From the NCBI GenBank assembly GCA_030430345.1, contig JAUIFT010000118.1, positions 1 to 7,264 on the forward strand: a DNA stretch of 7,264 bases, given 5' to 3'. Shown here in pieces: positions 6,274 through 7,264 of this stretch. This DNA is from Calditrichia bacterium (GTDB taxonomy: Bacteria > Calditrichota > Calditrichia > RBG-13-44-9 > J042). The first letter of the stretch is position 1. Every line of letters starts with the position of its first letter. A model generated the notes under the pieces. It saw nothing but the letters and a program-made list of their open reading frames with translations. It had not been told where the DNA came from and did no database searches. A program made the position numbers and the translations under genes.

Positions 6274-7264
6274 CAGCTGTTCCCTGTAGAATACGGATCT
6301 TTGTCGGCTGCGGAAGATTTTCCGGATGTCTTATTATCGCTGGCGGCCGGCTTACTACTATCGCCGTTACCGGAAGGGGGGGCTGTTTCCGCTTTATCAG
6401 CCGCATCATTTTTACTGGCTGCCCCACTGCCATTTTGGGCGTTTGATTTATCCGCATCCTCACCCTTTTTCCGTTGTTGGGAGGATTTCGTGCTGTTTGC
6501 GCCTTTATCGCGGGCTGGTTTTTTATCCTTGTCCAGCTCAGGGTATTCTATCCGGGCATGATAAATACCGGTGAGGATTGGTATAAATGCCTCTTTGATC
6601 AGGTTAATTTCCTTCAGGGTCAAATCGCAATTATCGAGTTGTCCCTCTTTCAACTTGTTCTCGGTAAGGGTGTCCACCAGGTTGCGAATACGCTGCGGCG
6701 TTGGATTGCTCATGGCGCGGGATGCTGCTTCAATAGTATCCGCGAGCATACAGATTGCTGTCTCTTTCGACTGCGGGCGGGGACCGGGATAGCGAAAGTC
6801 TATCTCATTCACTTCCTGATCTTCGCTGAGCGTCAGGGCTTTATGGTAAAAATATTTAATAAGGCTGGTGCCATGATGTTCGCTGATAAACTGTTTGACA
6901 GCCATGGGAAGGTTATGCTTATCAGCCAGCTTAACTCCTTCCTTAACGTGGTTGACAAGAATCAGGCAGCTCATATGGGGCGAAAGCTGATCGTGTTTAT
7001 TAATACCACCCATCTGGTTCTCGACAAAATATTCCGGCTTAAGCATCTTGCCAATATCATGAAAATAACTACCGACCCGGGTTAACAAGGCATTTGCACC
7101 GATCGCAATCGCGGCCGCCTCCGCAAGGTTCGCAACGGTTATGCTATGATTAAAACTACCCGGCGCTTTTACAGACAAATCTTTTATGAGCGGATGATTC
7201 AGATCGGAGAGTTCCAGTAAAGTAATATCCGTGGTCTGATCGAATAACTTCTCAAATATGCCCA
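6273..7264 (-). CDS. pgpH: 7TMR-HD (PgpH-type) cyclic-di-AMP phosphodiesterase, C-terminal part (partial)
   Basis: The frame is open from the window edge to TGA at 6275-6273, giving 329 residues; the extracellular 7TMR-HDED region and the membrane segments lie outside the window. What remains is the cytosolic HD domain. It shows TDITLLELSDLNHPLIKDLSVKAPGSFNHS, then ANLAEAAAIAIGANALLTRVGSYFHDIGKM with the HD pair, HHGTSLIKYFYHKA and ADTIEAASRAM. PgpH proteins hydrolyse c-di-AMP to pApA; that activity is known for the family and inferred here. The usual end would be ILTGIYHARIEYPE, but here it continues with about 86 hydrophilic residues (6276-6533) rich in Lys, Asp, Ser, Ala and Gly. A TTG at 7178 could be mistaken for a start, but family similarity continues upstream of it. 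Being next to ybeY is a common arrangement. Confidence 0.94.
   Translation of the reverse strand, partial: GIFEKLFDQTTDITLLELSDLNHPLIKDLSVKAPGSFNHSITVANLAEAAAIAIGANALLTRVGSYFHDIGKMLKPEYFVENQMGGINKHDQLSPHMSCLILVNHVKEGVKLADKHNLPMAVKQFISEHHGTSLIKYFYHKALTLSEDQEVNEIDFRYPGPRPQSKETAICMLADTIEAASRAMSNPTPQRIRNLVDTLTENKLKEGQLDNCDLTLKEINLIKEAFIPILTGIYHARIEYPELDKDKKPARDKGANSTKSSQQRKKGEDADKSNAQNGSGAASKNDAADKAETAPPSGNGDSSKPAASDNKTSGKSSAADKDPYSTGNS

Noticed and set aside
6235..6561. Plus-strand open frame opposite the PgpH tail and the ybeY start
   Set aside because: It is the antisense of a biased coding stretch (Ser/Ala/Lys-rich tail), has no family resemblance and overlaps well-supported genes.
7176..7178. 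TTG as the start of the HD-domain gene
   Set aside because: The codons upstream to the window edge keep reading as the typical 7TMR-HD linker (TDITLLELSDLNHPLIKDL), so the gene continues beyond the window.

Overview
All genes in this window lie on the minus strand, so transcription runs from high to low coordinates. The sequence suggests a free-living bacterium of the FCB superphylum or a relative (Calditrichota, Ignavibacteria or KSB1-like). Three things point there. The YbeY motifs are of the Bacteroidota type (Leu instead of the usual Arg before the TDVITF motif, and HGILHLNGYDD as the metal site). The gene at the left edge resembles the N-terminal region of GWxTD-domain secreted proteins, which are common in those phyla. 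Several starts are TTG or have loose ribosome-binding-site spacing. The phylum call is inference; no 16S or other marker is present.

Layout in transcription order: (1) 7264-6273, C-terminal part of a 7TMR-HD (PgpH-type) cyclic-di-AMP phosphodiesterase, cut by the window edge and carrying an unusual 86-residue disordered tail. (2) 6273-5833, ybeY, overlapping pgpH by one base (TGATG). (3) 5719-4409, a CNNM/CBS/CorC-HlyC membrane protein. (4) 4437-3031, selA, overlapping the end of the CNNM gene by 29 bases. (5) 3030-2780, a spacer with two terminator-like hairpins, the first one strong. (6) 2779-839, selB. (7) 838-481, a gene-free stretch holding a decayed second copy of the selB 3' end, a heptamer repeat and a promoter. 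(8) 480-1, the start of a secreted protein, cut by the window edge.

Functionally, the right half is a housekeeping cluster (second-messenger turnover, rRNA maturation, a membrane transport or tolerance protein). It runs directly into the selenocysteine machinery: SelA converts Ser-tRNA(Sec) to Sec-tRNA(Sec), and SelB delivers it to recoded UGA codons. selC (tRNA-Sec) and selD are not in the window. No complete new system is visible. The most unusual item is the tandem selB remnant at 660-809: 44 codons align with the intact gene without any indel, but it has an in-frame TGA and no upstream part. This points to a past duplication or replacement of selB.
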